Assembly (NCBI GenBank): GCA_028386065.3
Contig: JAKUCV010006913.1
Location: 22,669 to 86,668, forward strand
Origin: Turnera subulata
Lineage: Eukaryota; Streptophyta; Magnoliopsida; Malpighiales; Passifloraceae
Direction of reading: 5' to 3'
DNA: 64,000 nt
The position numbers and the translations under genes are program-made. The notes beneath the pieces are model-generated. The model was given only the letters and a program-made list of their open reading frames with translations. It was not told the origin of the DNA and ran no database searches. The stretch's first letter is position 1; each line of letters starts with the position of its first letter. This document shows, one piece after another, positions 1 through 10,865 of the stretch.

Positions 1-479
1 CTCATTTTCTTATTTTCTCGCTTCTTCTTCTTTTTTTTTTTCTTCTTTCTTTCCTTTTTTTTTTCTGCTCTCCTATCTTTTTTTTTTCCTCTCTTCTTCC
101 CCTCCTTCCTTCACCGGTTTCATACTTTTAAACTGTTTTGTTGTTTGTTTTTTTTTTTTACTATTAGTCTTGTGAATCAAATAATTCAATTTCGTCCGTA
201 TTACGGGCGAGTCCGATCCGGACCAGAAAATAACCGATACCTCCTTAGTTATTTTCCGATGTGATTTTCCGAGAAATTCCGAAACCCGAAAAATACCAAC
301 TTAGTTTCAAAAAAAAAATCCGCGGGAAAATCACGAGCGCGGGAAAACTCTCGGTTTTGAAAAAAAACGACCCCCGTTTTACCGTGAATTAATTACCCAA
401 GGTTAATTCGTTCGGTAAATCACTGTATAACGACTTTTACAGTCCCGGTAAAAATCCAAATTTTACCCGGGCTGTTACA
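1..479 (-). mobile_element. 5' end of a long LTR (family of the 16.6-kb solo LTR), cut by window edge
   Basis: Read on the minus strand, this begins TGTAACAGCCCGGGTAAA at position 479 and continues with several blocks shared with the solo LTR at 16620, which starts TGTAACAGCCCGGGTAAT: a CGGTAA motif, GGGTAATTAATT, and a TTTTCCGG-like stretch. The leftmost 110 bases are a pyrimidine-rich tract. Only the first part of the LTR is inside the window, so its length, target duplication and any attached internal region cannot be judged. Confidence 0.75.
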
Positions 480-2823
480 TAACCCATAAGAATACAGCAA
501 AGTACAACTGCAAGATAACCTTTAGCTCTAAACTTAACTAGTCTAAGTTTTAATTGGAATACTGGCTGGGCAATCTTAATTAATTCTTTAATGGTTAATG
601 TGATCCCAGGTTGATTCCAGCACTTTCACATTTCCAGACAGTTTGTAAAGTAGCAAAGAGGAGAAGGGGATTTTTTTTTTTAAATTGTTTTACAGACAGA
701 TTACGACCAAATTCGAGACCATAGTCCAGAGCTTGAGCTACAGGGGCCATTTTCATTTTAGGGAGTCGTTAGGTAACTGCATGCATGTTAATATTATGGT
801 TAATGTTGGTTGTACGGATAACTTCCTTGAGCTCTCTTCTTTCTCTTTTGCAAGAACCTCTGGAGAGATCGCTTCAGCGAGAGACCAGAATGTCCGTACA
901 GTTGGGAGTGGAGCGACGGTGGCCTGGACTGCACACTGCTAATTCTTTCTTTTACCTCTTGACTTGCAAGCCATAATATAGTTCGTGCCTACACGAAATT
1001 AACTAAAATATCAATATCCTCATCACTTATAATCAAACGAGATCATTATTATCTCCCTAAATTGTAAAGATAATATACTGCAGGAAGCCATACTTAAGAA
1101 AACTGGTTACAACAATTTAATTACTATACATATAGAGATCTTTGGAAAAAGAGTTCATCAACTTTTCTTAAATAGGGTGTGTTATATTAATCTCTCAATT
1201 GTACTTCGGTACGGTTATATGAATGCTATAGCTAGGTGTTAACTGGAAGGAGAAACGAACAGTGTGTATGCCATCATTTTATATGCATATATATACATAC
1301 ATTTTTTTTACCTGAAGTTCGGTGGCGTCGCAATTGCTAACAAATGGCCCTTGCCCGGAACTTTTCCTCTCTTGATGGGTTATAAAAAGTTTGGATGGGT
1401 CGGCCCTACAAATTTGAGCCCGTCAAGAAAGGCGAGCGTTAACTTTCCAAATAGAAAACAAGTACCAAATGTATGTTAATACGATGATGCATGCAAGAAC
1501 GTTAATTTGGTGGATACATGCTCAACTTACATGTTATTCTGTAGAGAATACACCGACGACGACAAAGAAGTAGAGAATGGAGCAAGGCGAAGATCCAAGC
1601 TGCAATTCCTGCTTCCCATTTTGGCCCCAGAACGTTTGTCATATACATATATATATAGGACGACAAGTATCACAATGCCATGGGAGCAAACATTTTATAT
1701 CTTAGCACACACACAAAGGAAGGAGGAGACCGGAGCCAGAGGGTTAGCCAAGAAGAATACTTCTTTTACAAGGGAGGGAATGAAAAAAAAAATCTACAGA
1801 GGAAGACAAAGAATGGCCCCCCCTATTGTCAAATCTTGAATTCGAATTTGATATATAAAGGTGCATGCATATAGCATCACATGAAAATTAAAATCAAAGA
1901 AAACGGGCACGTGGAAAACGAGTCTCCACACTCCACGTGCTAAAATTTTATAGTGCATAGACTAATTAAAACTATTGCTTGTTTTGCTTTGCTGGCTTAC
2001 AAGATATTTTCAAATCCTCACATGTTCATGCCACACAACTTATAACAAAGTCCTTATTAAGCCTTTTCAATTTTGTCATGTGGTTACTTAAAATGGAAAA
2101 GTTGTATGCTTACTAGTAGTTGGAATACATTTCATCAAAATTTTCTCCCTTTGGTGCTCTTTTGATGTGCAACTGTCCTTCAATATATCTTTGTCAATTT
2201 AAGAAATTTCATGTGCCCCAATCTCATTCCACACACTTCCAACCCAACCTCCCAACTCCGTTGGATATTTATTTATCTTGTGCTAGAAATTAAATACCAT
2301 GTGCTATTCTATCACTGTTCTATTGTTTTTGGGCTTTAGGCCTTTGGGATGTCTGGCCCGTAAGTTGAATCGGTTTGGGCCTTGCAACTCCACTTGGTCT
2401 GTTCTTCTGTTTTTGGGCTTTAGTACTTTTGAATGTCAAGGCTTATATAAGCTGAGGTCCGTTTCGTTCTTCCTTAAAATCCAAATTAATGAGGCGGGCG
2501 GGAAAGCATTGAATAAAAATTAACGAGGAAAAAATTAGCGGCAAAAAGAAAAAAAAAAAAAAAGAAAAACACAAACAAAAAACGGAGAGGGGGCAGTTCT
2601 TTTGATGTGACCCGATCGCGCACCTGGTTACAATATGCGGGTCTTCTTCAGTAAGGATTTGTTCTATACTACATAACCACTCGAGCTCGAACCCGAGACC
2701 TATTTAACCAGAACCAAATAGCTTTCCAATTTGTCCGACACCTCGTTGGTTAGTTTGTTCAGGGTTGGGGAATAGTGAAAAAGGGAGGAGGAAACAATCA
2801 AATGCTTGGTAATCAAAATTAAG
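480..2823. other. Intergenic DNA upstream of the GRF/CCHC gene
   Basis: No gene is supported here; the open frames are short and many lack ATG starts. It holds an inverted pair of G-box motifs at 1907-1940, a duplicated block around TTTTTGGGCTTTAG (near 2325 and 2410), an A-rich tract at about 2545-2575, and a possible tRNA-like SINE remnant on the minus strand around 2660-2755 with a B-box-like GGTTCGAGCTC. The last 100 bases are presumably the promoter and 5' UTR of the downstream gene, but I see no clear TATA box. Confidence 0.4.
1907..1940. promoter_or_regulatory. Inverted pair of G-box motifs
   Basis: GCACGTGG (1907-1914) and its reverse complement CCACGTGC (1933-1940) flank an 18-base spacer. 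CACGTG cores are bound by plant bZIP and bHLH factors. The nearest gene start on either side is about 0.9 kb away (2824, +), so the target is unclear; the arrangement could also be a chance hairpin. Confidence 0.3.
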
Positions 2824-5520
2824 ATGGAGAAGAAGAGAAAAGAATGGGAAGCAATTGGGATAATCGAAGAAGAAGAGAGCGATGAGTTCCTTTTAGGGAT
2901 AGCAGAAGCCGAAGCCCAGGCTCTCTCCTCCCCTCCTCCCATTTCTACAAAACGCGGCAAAGTCATCACAGAATCAGCTGCCCATACCCAAACCCATAAT
3001 CATCTCCTTGGCTTTGGCGGTGCAAAAGTGAAGCAAGAAAAAGAAGGAGAAGAAGAAGAAGGGGCCTACTACCTTGCTGCTCTAAGAGGGAGCAAGAGCA
3101 CCCTCTGGCAACAAAGGGTGAAACCCGTTATTAGAGTATCTTCTAATTCTAACAATCCTACTAGGACGGGATTGGCTGGTTCGGGAATATCATCGCCGGA
3201 GAAGATGTGTCCTTGTGGGTTGGGCGCTTGCGTTGTCTACACTGCTTCTACCGAGAAGAATCGGGGCCGCACCTTCTACAAATGCCCTCTTAAGCCTGTA
3301 CTGTTTTGTTTTTCTTTCTTGTTCTTCTATTTTTGTTACCATTTATTGTTTTCTTATTTGATTATGTAAATTTAATAAGTGGGTTTATGTCCATTCAGTT
3401 TATTATTATGGTCTTGTACAGGAAAATGGAGGGTGTGGGTTCTTCCAGTGGTGTGATGGTGGTGACAACAATGCGTCTACTGGTGGGACCATCACCCAGT
3501 CTAGTTATGCGTCCTCTAAATCTGGTAATGGCTGTGCCTGGCCGGAGATTCAATGCCCCTGTGGTGCTGGGCCCTGCTCGGTTTTGACTGCTAAAACTGG
3601 AAAAAATATTGGCCAACAGTTCTACCGATGTCCTGTAATCCAGGTAATTGGCGATGTTCACTCTGCTGCTCGTAACATATTACGTCATTTGCCCATCCTT
3701 CGCTGCAAAATGTGGTGATTCAGTTCATGGTTTCATGTTTTTTTTGGGGGGAGGGGTGGGTTTTCTTGCTAGCTGTGAAATCCTGCACAGTAAGTGCTTC
3801 CACTAGTCTATATTGGTTATATGCTATTAATAACATAATATTATTGAGAAGATGCATTGGTTAGGAAGTCAAGAAATCATTGTGTATGAGAGTTGATCAT
3901 AATGTGGTTTTGATCAAATAACTCTTGCTGCTTCAGTGAATATTGCCACATCGAAACTTTTCATCGATTAATATTTGAAGAATAAATGTTTCCTCTTGAG
4001 GTCTGAATGAATTGCGTTTTAATATTCAATTAGCATTCTTTTATGTGCTCAATTGTTTTATTTCATTCCCACGAGAGGTCTCTTAAATTGAGTGCCACAG
4101 TAGGAAAACAGTTATCAAATTATTGTTTCTAGTGTTCCTTAAGCAAGTATGCAGGGGTTCATATTCGTTGTTTATGTTTCGTTCGATTGAAATAGATGTA
4201 TACAGGTTTCATAATTAAAATCTTTGTCATTGTAAATAACCAATTTTTTTTTTTCTTTCAGAGAGTTCATAGTTTGGAACCGGATGGGAACAAAAATTAA
4301 ACATCAATTGCATGCACTATTAGCATGAGTTGGGAGGCCATAACTATCAAACTTGGCCTTGAAATGGCATAATCGCAATTGCTTAATAATTAACACAGTA
4401 AACATAACTTTGGGCCTCTCAATGGAAACTGGGACTTCTTGGATGATTTCTGTTACTTGATTTTGGCTTTGCTGTTCAGCATCCTTGTGGCTAACTCCAG
4501 TATTCAAAAGTTGGTGTCACTGTGGTTGAACTAGTATGACATAATTTTCTTAACAAAGGTCGATGCAAAGGTGAGGATGCATGTCAGACCCTAAAAACCC
4601 CACATATGATATATATTCTAGCAAAAGCAGCATATTTGAGTTATGGTGCAATATGCTTCCCAGGTTGCTTTCTTTTGTGCTCATGACCATCGATTTTGCA
4701 TCACAACCATCCTCTTGGACAATAGTAATCCAGAGAAGTTCTTGTGACCAAGCTGCATGATAGAAAATAACAGATACAGTACTAGTTTATCCATGAAGTA
4801 AAAGCTCAGTTTTGCTGGCAGAAGCAGCAGAGATGCATGCAACATTTTCACCTTTAGGCGCTGCAATAGTCAATGATTTGGGCACTGTGATATTTTGGAA
4901 ACTATTTTCTGCTGTCAGTATATTTGCAATTGGCAACATAACCGTTGAATTCATCCTGCGGTTTGTTGTGCAATAGCTCTAGGAGAAACATTCATTAACA
5001 CGACGATTGGATATTGTTTCATGATTGTCATGGGATTCATCATATCATGTAATGTATTGGCCTTCAGTTGTGCCACTAAGTCGTAATTCATTTCTTTCCA
5101 TTAGAAAACGTCACTGATTATATTTCCAATACTTGCATAATTTAGATGAACTGGAAAGAGGTGCAACCAAAGACAACCTTTTCTGACAGGTTTGTGACTT
5201 CTTTTGTGCAGGGAAGTTGTGGTTTCTTCAAGTGGTGCAACGATAATCCTGTTGCAGCTACTGCTCCTGTATGTGCGACGAAGGTCTACAGCTATATGGA
5301 TGACTCCAACACCAGAAACCATGCTCTGAAAGCTGGATCTACCTGTTTCAAATGTGGGAAGGAGGGGCATTGGGCTAGAGATTGCCAAACTTCTTCATCT
5401 GTCAGTACCCTCACTGAGTCTAGAGGAAGGCCTGCTCCATCTGGAGCTTGTTACAAATGTGGTAAGCTCGGGCATTGGGCAAAAGACTGTACTTCCAGCC
5501 AAGTGCCACTTAAGTTTTAG
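2824..5520 (+). CDS. GRF-type zinc finger / CCHC zinc-knuckle protein
   Basis: Three exons, 2824..3297, 3422..3643 and 5212..5520, join in frame to 334 aa; both introns are GT-AG and phase 0. The ATG at 2824 is chosen because the longer open frame upstream begins at a TTG. The N-terminal ~125 residues are acidic and low in complexity. Two GRF fingers follow: [10 protein letters not shown] at 129 with GCGFFQWC in exon 2, and [10 protein letters not shown] at 203 with [10 protein letters not shown] in exon 3. Two CCHC knuckles close the protein: [14 protein letters not shown] (277-290) and [14 protein letters not shown] (312-325). GRF and CCHC fingers bind single-stranded nucleic acid, and the GRF plus CCHC pairing resembles the C-terminal tail of plant topoisomerase III-alpha, but no topoisomerase domain is present. 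I infer a small nuclear nucleic-acid-binding protein; the exact role is unknown. Intron 2 is 1568 bp. Confidence 0.9.
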
Positions 5521-7044
5521 ATCACCTTTTACTTACTATTGAATGGTCTTAGGTTTTGATTTTGATGTAACTTGAAAAGTTTAGCAGAATCTGTCATGAT
5601 GACTGGGACTGTTTTTCAGTAAAACTCAATTCCTAGCTTCAGCATGTCTGTTGAACCAAAAAAGGAAAAACGAAAAGAAAGAAGCCAAGTTTGATCTGGG
5701 TTTTGTTATCTCTAGGAAATAACAAAACCAGTTTTTGCAGGCTTATTGTGCATGTATTTTAAGCACAATAGAATATCCTATACATCCAGCAAGACTGAAT
5801 CTGTTATTATAGCTTGCTTTTTTAAAGAACTCTTCTAGTAGAAATTTAACCATGCACTCATGGTTCTTTTTCAGCATTTTGTGCTTATTTAATTGAGCAG
5901 AGTCTCAATTTGTGCATGCTTCTATATTTAAAAAAGCTAATCAAGTGGCAGATAGTCTTCCAAACCTCCAAAACGTAGCTTCTTCTAGGTTGGGATTCCT
6001 TTCAATTAGGACTCTTAAGTTCAAGTTGTATTCATTTCTTTTTTATCTCCATGAACTGTATTTTTTTTTTGGATCTGAATGGGTCAAGCATCTTGTTATG
6101 GTGGGTAAGTCCTCCAATGATGATTTTCTGCACACAAAATGATTCGAACCTGAGACTTGTTTATACGGAACTAAATCACTTATCATTTTGAACCAATTCT
6201 ACATTGGTGTAAGTTGTACATCTTTAAAAATTTATTTTTTACAACTGAACCGGAATCAGAATTCAATTGCAGACAAGGTACTGAAAGATTGAAAAGAGTA
6301 CACTTCTACTTAGTAATCGAGCATATTACTGTACCTAGATAAGTTCCATTGTGGAGAGATGGTCTCTTTTCATTTATTTAAATCAAGTTGATTGAAAGTG
6401 GCAGAGATCATGCCTTGCCTCAACACAAGGGCTTTAACGTTTAGTATCCAATTTATTGAAAGATGCAATGCATTTTGCAGAGACAGGTCTTAATCCAATT
6501 TGCACAGATTACTATTGCTCCTGTAGTTGTGGTTGACAATCATGTATGTCTTCACAAATTGGGATTGAGCGCTTAATTTGTTCTTCTGTGTGGCCCTCGA
6601 TATTGGGGAAATCTTGTGCGTTGGTTAACCTTGTTTTGTGACGATCTATATCATACTACGGCTTATTAGAAATTTCAAGATAAGCTGAATTCTGAAGGAA
6701 GAAAAGCCAAATTTTGAATTAAGAGCATATATTATTGTACCCTGCTTGTAGTATAAATAAAACGTTCGACATCTTTCATTTAAGCCATCCCCATCCCTTT
6801 CTCTTCAACCTTTTGTTTTTGCTGGCTCTTATTGATTTTTGTTTTAAAGCTAATTCAATTCTTTGATTATCCGTTTTGGATACCAAGAAAAAAATCTTTG
6901 TGTAGGTCTAAGTGGTTTTTTTTTTTTTTTTGCTTGTTAATCTAGAATCGAGCATGTTGGACCCATTGTGGAGACGGACTTCCCAACATTTCTATATGTA
7001 AGGCAAGATTTGAATCCTAAATCTTCAAATCTTACTTAAAAGAC
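5521..7044. other. Intergenic DNA downstream of the GRF/CCHC gene
   Basis: The first ~200 bases are the probable 3' UTR. No gene is recognised. Around 6120-6230 the minus strand reads like a tRNA-derived SINE remnant, with a B-box-like GGTTCGAATC and an upstream TGGTTCAAAATGATAAG that could be a worn A box; its ends are not defined. T-runs are scattered (6061, 6918). Confidence 0.4.
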
Positions 7045-7061
7045 GACACTACATTCTCCTT

Positions 7062-7382
7062 TTTTTTGTCACAAAAAGAAAAGGCATCAGTGGTGTCATC
7101 ATCGCCCCGTCGGTCCAGGCCCCGGTCAATACCGGTTACATCCTGGCATTAGACCCTCCTCATAGGAGAGACCGCCCAACCGGGGCACCAGCGGACACCT
7201 TCACCTGCTACGCGTCATAATATCGGGGAATCACCGGGCTCAACGGCCAGCACCCCACCGTGTGGAAGGCCATATTCGGCCGCATCACACTATGGGGCTT
7301 GACTGGAAGCGCCGAGACTCGAACCTGAGTCTTAAAGATGGCGGGTTGAAGGCCTTGCCACTGGGCCACCACCCCCGGTGGT
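7062..7382 (-). mobile_element. tRNA-derived SINE with target-site duplication
   Basis: On the minus strand the body starts ACCACCGGGGGTGGTGGCC. It carries an A-box-like GTGGCCCAGTGGCAAGG (complement of 7353-7369) and a B box GGTTCGAGTCTC (complement of 7314-7325), which is the internal RNA polymerase III promoter layout of tRNA-like SINEs. The 3' end is A-rich, ending in a run of A. It is flanked by a 17-base direct repeat differing at one position, GACACTACATTCTCCTT (7045-7061) and GACACTACACTCTCCTT (7383-7399), as expected for target-primed insertion. The GC-rich body stands out from its AT-rich surroundings. Confidence 0.8.
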
Positions 7383-7399
7383 GACACTACACTCTCCTT

Positions 7400-7847
7400 A
7401 CCGCTCATGTCAATAACTCTTGGTATAGGTCTATATGGTTTGGTAATTAACATTTCACATCCATATTAAAGTTAGGTAGTTTAAGAAATTAAGTTGATTC
7501 ACAAATTTCTTTTTCCTTTTTCTTCATTTTTGAAATTTGGCAAAGGGGAAAGAAAGTGACTCATAAATGTTCCCCTTGAAGAAAACAAAATTTATGGTAA
7601 AGTGAAGTGAAAGCTAGGATGCGAAATACCTCTAAAACGAATCATGCAAACATGCAGAAATTAGGAACATTGAAGTGAGCTTTCATTTTGTCCATCACGG
7701 AGTTGAAAACTTGACGTTGGCCCAAGCCCCACGGAGCAACAAAGAGGACTCGAACTGGGGCTACTGAAAGGCCTAAGATAGCTTAAGTAGGCAACAAAAT
7801 ACAGATATTACATCCACAAAAGCCCATAGAAAACATAAGTAACAAAG
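7400..7847. other. Short intergenic stretch, nothing recognised
   Basis: No gene, repeat boundary or regulatory signal is supported between the SINE and the inverted-repeat structure. Composition is AT-rich apart from a short GC-rich part near 7710-7760. Confidence 0.4.
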
Positions 7848-9552
7848 TAATCTTCACAGCCTAAATCTCCTCAAGGTTTCTACTCTAATTTGTAATGTAT
7901 ATGTTGGGGTCAATCATATTTTTGATCCCTGTGTTTGCCGCTTTTAACATTTTTCATCCTTGTGTTGCAAAAAGGACATTTTTCATCCTCGTATTTATTT
8001 TTGGGAACAATTTTCATTATCCGCCGATTTTCCCACCCGAAAATGCTGACGTGTCACTATTTTTTTGACACATCAGCAAAGTGGGTCCCACCATAAACGA
8101 GTCAATCATATTTTTCATCCTTGTGTTTATCGATTTGGGCATTTTTCATCCCTGTGTTACAAAACGGACGTTTTTCATCCTTGTGTTTATTTTTCGGGAC
8201 ATTTTTTATTTTCCCCCGATTTTTCGAAAAGAAAATGCTGACGTGTCACTTTTTTAATTGACACATCAGCTATGTGGGCCCACATTAAACAAAAAACGCC
8301 CAACCCGAATCACACCACCCGACCCGTTTTCGCCCACGGGTTTTACTTGTTTCCCAGTTAGCCAATTACTGAAACAACCCCAAAAATAATCCCAATGTGT
8401 TTGCTCGTCACTCACCCAGTCCGGGTCCTTGCAGCGGTGGCAGTTGGATGTGCAGGTGACGGCAGCGGTGGCAGTTGGATGTGCAGGTGACGACAGCGTC
8501 TGGATGTGCAGGACACCAACGACAATGACGCCTTGGTCGCGATCTCGATCTGCTGCGGCAACCTCGCCCGCCTCAAGCTCCCGCGGGTGCCGCTCGGTGA
8601 CCGACCATGGCGTGGATGCCTTCGCCCGCAACTGCTCAAGCCTCACCAAGCTCTCGCTCGCCTCCTGCGCTTACGACGTTGAGGGCCTCAACGCGATTCT
8701 GAGCCACTGCACCAGCCTCCAAGAGCTGGCGGTTAAGCGGCTTAGGGGACTCCCCGCCACCTCCCTCCCCTCTTCGACCCTCTCAAGTCTTCTTCCTCCT
8801 CCTCCTCTTTCCCCCCCTCCTCTGATCCAAATCAGCAAACCTCCGCCTCCACAAGCTCCACTCCTCCGCCCCCCGCCAATCCCCCGTCCTTGCCGTCTCC
8901 AAGGCCGTCGAGGAAGAAGAAAAAGTGTGGGGGATGGGTGTGGCCAACACGGTGACGTCTTGGCTGGTTAAGGGAGTGTGTTGTTTTTTTTGTTATTTTT
9001 TTTTTCTAGGATTGGGTAATTTTTGGGGTGTTTTAGTAATTAACAAATTGAGAAACGGGAAAAAACCGTGGGCGAAAACGGGTCGGGCGGGTGCTAATGG
9101 GTAGGGCATTCCGGGTTCTAAGTGGGCCCTATTTTGTTGATGTGTCAAAAAAAGTGACACGTCAGCATTTTCTTTTCGAAAAATCGGCGGATAATGAAAA
9201 TTGTTCCCAAAAATAAACACGAGGATGAAAAATGTCCTTTTTGCAACACAAGGATGAAAAATATTCAAAGCAATAAACACAAGGATGAAAAATATGATTG
9301 ACCCGTTTATGGTCCCACTTTGCTGATGTGTCAAAAAAAATAGTGACACGTCAGCATTTTCGGGTGAGAAAATCGGCGGATGATGAAAATTGTTCCAAAA
9401 AATAAACACGAGGATGAAAAATGTCCTTTTTGTAACACAAGGATAAAAAATGTTCAAAGCGGCAAACACATGGATCAAAAATATGATTGACCCCAACATA
9501 TACATTACAAATTAGAGTAGAAACCTTGAGGAGATTTAGGCTATGAAGATTA
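7848..9552. mobile_element. Large inverted-repeat MULE structure (Pack-MULE type) carrying a gene fragment
   Basis: Two arms of about 550 bases, 7848 to ~8400 and ~9000 to 9552, are near-perfect reverse complements. Each arm contains two successive copies of the terminal motif seen in the other MULEs of the window: GGGTCAATCATATTTTTGAT at 7907 and GAGTCAATCATATTTTTCAT at 8099 on the left, with matching complements ending at 9304 and 9493 on the right. The palindrome continues past the outer motif by ~60 bases on both sides, so ordinary direct target duplications are not visible there. The ~600-base centre is GC-rich and holds an F-box/LRR gene fragment. This fits a Mutator-like element that captured host coding DNA, probably nested or later inverted. 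A transcript across it would fold into a long hairpin. Confidence 0.75.
8505..8760 (+). pseudogene. Captured F-box/LRR gene fragment inside the MULE
   Basis: The GC-rich centre of the inverted repeat encodes leucine-rich-repeat residues like those of plant F-box/LRR proteins of the SKIP2/VFB kind: NDNDALVAISICCGNLARL in one frame, then VTDHGVDAFARNCSSLTKL and LSHCTSLQELAVKRLRGL in another. The switch of frame falls near 8579-8584, in a run reading CTCCCGCGGG where the family would suggest one C fewer, so a one-base insertion breaks the frame. No F-box, no complete LRR array and no proper start are present. A second, unassigned coding-like piece (VWGMGVANTVTSWLVKG, around 8925-8970, a third frame) may be another capture. 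The family assignment is from memory of motifs. Confidence 0.6.
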
Positions 9553-10379
9553 GGAGACCGATTCGACATACACCGTGACGGCCCGATCAGTGATTAAGCC
9601 AAGCTCCTCGAACGCGCTGCATATTAACTACAAGTAAGTCTCATGCATCTGTTGGATATGTGTCATAGAATTCTTAGTTTCTTTTTTCCCCTTCGAGCTC
9701 TCGGTTGCTCCTTAGTTCTTAATTAGAAATAGACTAATCCAAAATCGGGGTAAGGCCAGACTGATTACTAGATGTGTCCTGTCAATATTATAATTTTTTT
9801 GTCGAATATTATCATAAAGTAACTACATACACAAGTTAGTGATCTAACCTAAACTTTATTCAAGAAAACCGAGCACCTCACCAATTAAACCAACAAATAC
9901 AGGGATTTTTGGTGGGTTATTTAAACTAATGAGAGTATTAATTAAGCATTCATGGGTTTCACCTAACAAGTCAAGACTTTCTGGTGGGTTAATTAATTTT
10001 ATTTAATGCGATATTTAAGGTAGCTTTACCGGCCACTTGTGGGACATTTATTCAACTTTTATGGTAAATTTATGCAAGTTTCTTTGCAGTCCTGTGTTAG
10101 CTCACCCCATAGATATATAGCAGATGCAGGCCGATGTAAGGATAGCAGCTAGGGAAGTCTTCAAAACACATTTCAGTGGACGAAATATATGTGTGGTTCA
10201 TGGTATGGCCACAAAAGAAACATTAGTAAAATGGGGAGCATGAAGATATTTTAACACCGATACAGAATATAAGAGTCGAGGTTAACTGAATCAGGACACA
10301 ACTAGAGTGCAAACAAAGGGGTGGGGTTGGACGACGACAACGACAAGGTTGATATAGCCACTTGTAATATACAAACGTG
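9553..10379. other. Intergenic DNA upstream of the first ARGOS-like ORF
   Basis: AT-rich DNA without a supported gene. Nothing else is recognised apart from the probable promoter at its right end. Confidence 0.35.
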
Positions 10380-10386
10380 TATAAAT
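10380..10386 (+). promoter_or_regulatory. Candidate TATA box of the first ARGOS-like ORF
   Basis: TATAAAT lies ~275 bases before the ATG at 10662 and ~120 bases before two short upstream ORFs. Spacing is compatible with a start site near 10410 and a ~250-base leader. No transcript evidence is available, so this is a sequence-only guess. Confidence 0.35.
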
Positions 10387-10542
10387 GGGCCTATCCCCCT
10401 CTGCCCTAAAGTCTCTTTCCAAATCCTTTATGTGATAAAAGCCTCCGGTTTATTACAACTTTGTATACAACGTACGTGTCTGATTTTCTGTGTACCAGAA
10501 AAAATATGGAGGCGGGAGAAGAAGAGTGTAGAGGTAGTGATC

Positions 10543-10623
10543 ATGAGCCATGAAGAAACAGTAAGGCCAGGGCCAGGAGCTGCTGCTACGTTCGTATATA
10601 CACAAGTACAAACCAACGGTTAA
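10543..10623 (+). other. Upstream ORF (26 aa) in the presumed leader
   Basis: An ATG ORF starting MSHEETVRPGPG and ending at TAA (10621-10623) lies 38 bases before the ARGOS-like start, separated from it by a TA-dinucleotide repeat (~10623-10641). Another short ORF (ATG at 10506, MEAGEECRGSDHEP) overlaps it. If the leader is transcribed as one mRNA these could act as uORFs. They resemble no known peptide, and may be chance. Confidence 0.25.
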
Positions 10624-10661
10624 TATATATATATATATATATTCTTCTTCAATAACTCTTC

Positions 10662-10865
10662 ATGTTCGTAAGCAGAATATCCATCGGGATCATGGTAATA
10701 TTGACTTTGTCTCTTCTTGTTCTTCCACCATTCCTCCCTTCCTTAGCTCCTCCTCCTTTGATTCTTCTCCTTTTGCCGGTTTTGCTTTTGTTTCTCCTGA
10801 TTATGTTGGCTACAACCCCGACTCAACTACCTCAGGTTGCCGGCCTTGATACACCTTTAGTATAG
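10662..10865 (+). CDS. ARGOS/OSR-like small membrane protein (67 aa)
   Basis: A single uninterrupted ATG ORF. It consists of two hydrophobic helices joined by a proline hinge: first helix about residues 7-21 (ISIGIMVILTLSLLVL), hinge PPFLPSLAPPPL, second helix about residues 34-50 (LLLLPVLLLFLLIMLATTP). This is the layout of the OSR domain of ARGOS, ARGOS-LIKE and ORGAN SIZE RELATED proteins, which sit in the ER membrane, promote organ growth and lower ethylene sensitivity. At 67 aa it is shorter than the usual ~80-130 aa because the basic N-terminal extension is missing. A similar ORF lies at 20889. It could be a minimal functional member or a remnant; the domain call is firm, expression is unknown. 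Confidence 0.65.
   Translation: MFVSRISIGIMVILTLSLLVLPPFLPSLAPPPLILLLLPVLLLFLLIMLATTPTQLPQVAGLDTPLV

Noticed and set aside
8993..9569. 170-aa and 72-aa minus-strand frames rich in F, H and I
   Set aside because: These are translations of the MULE terminal repeats; the same peptide pattern recurs at every copy of the repeat.
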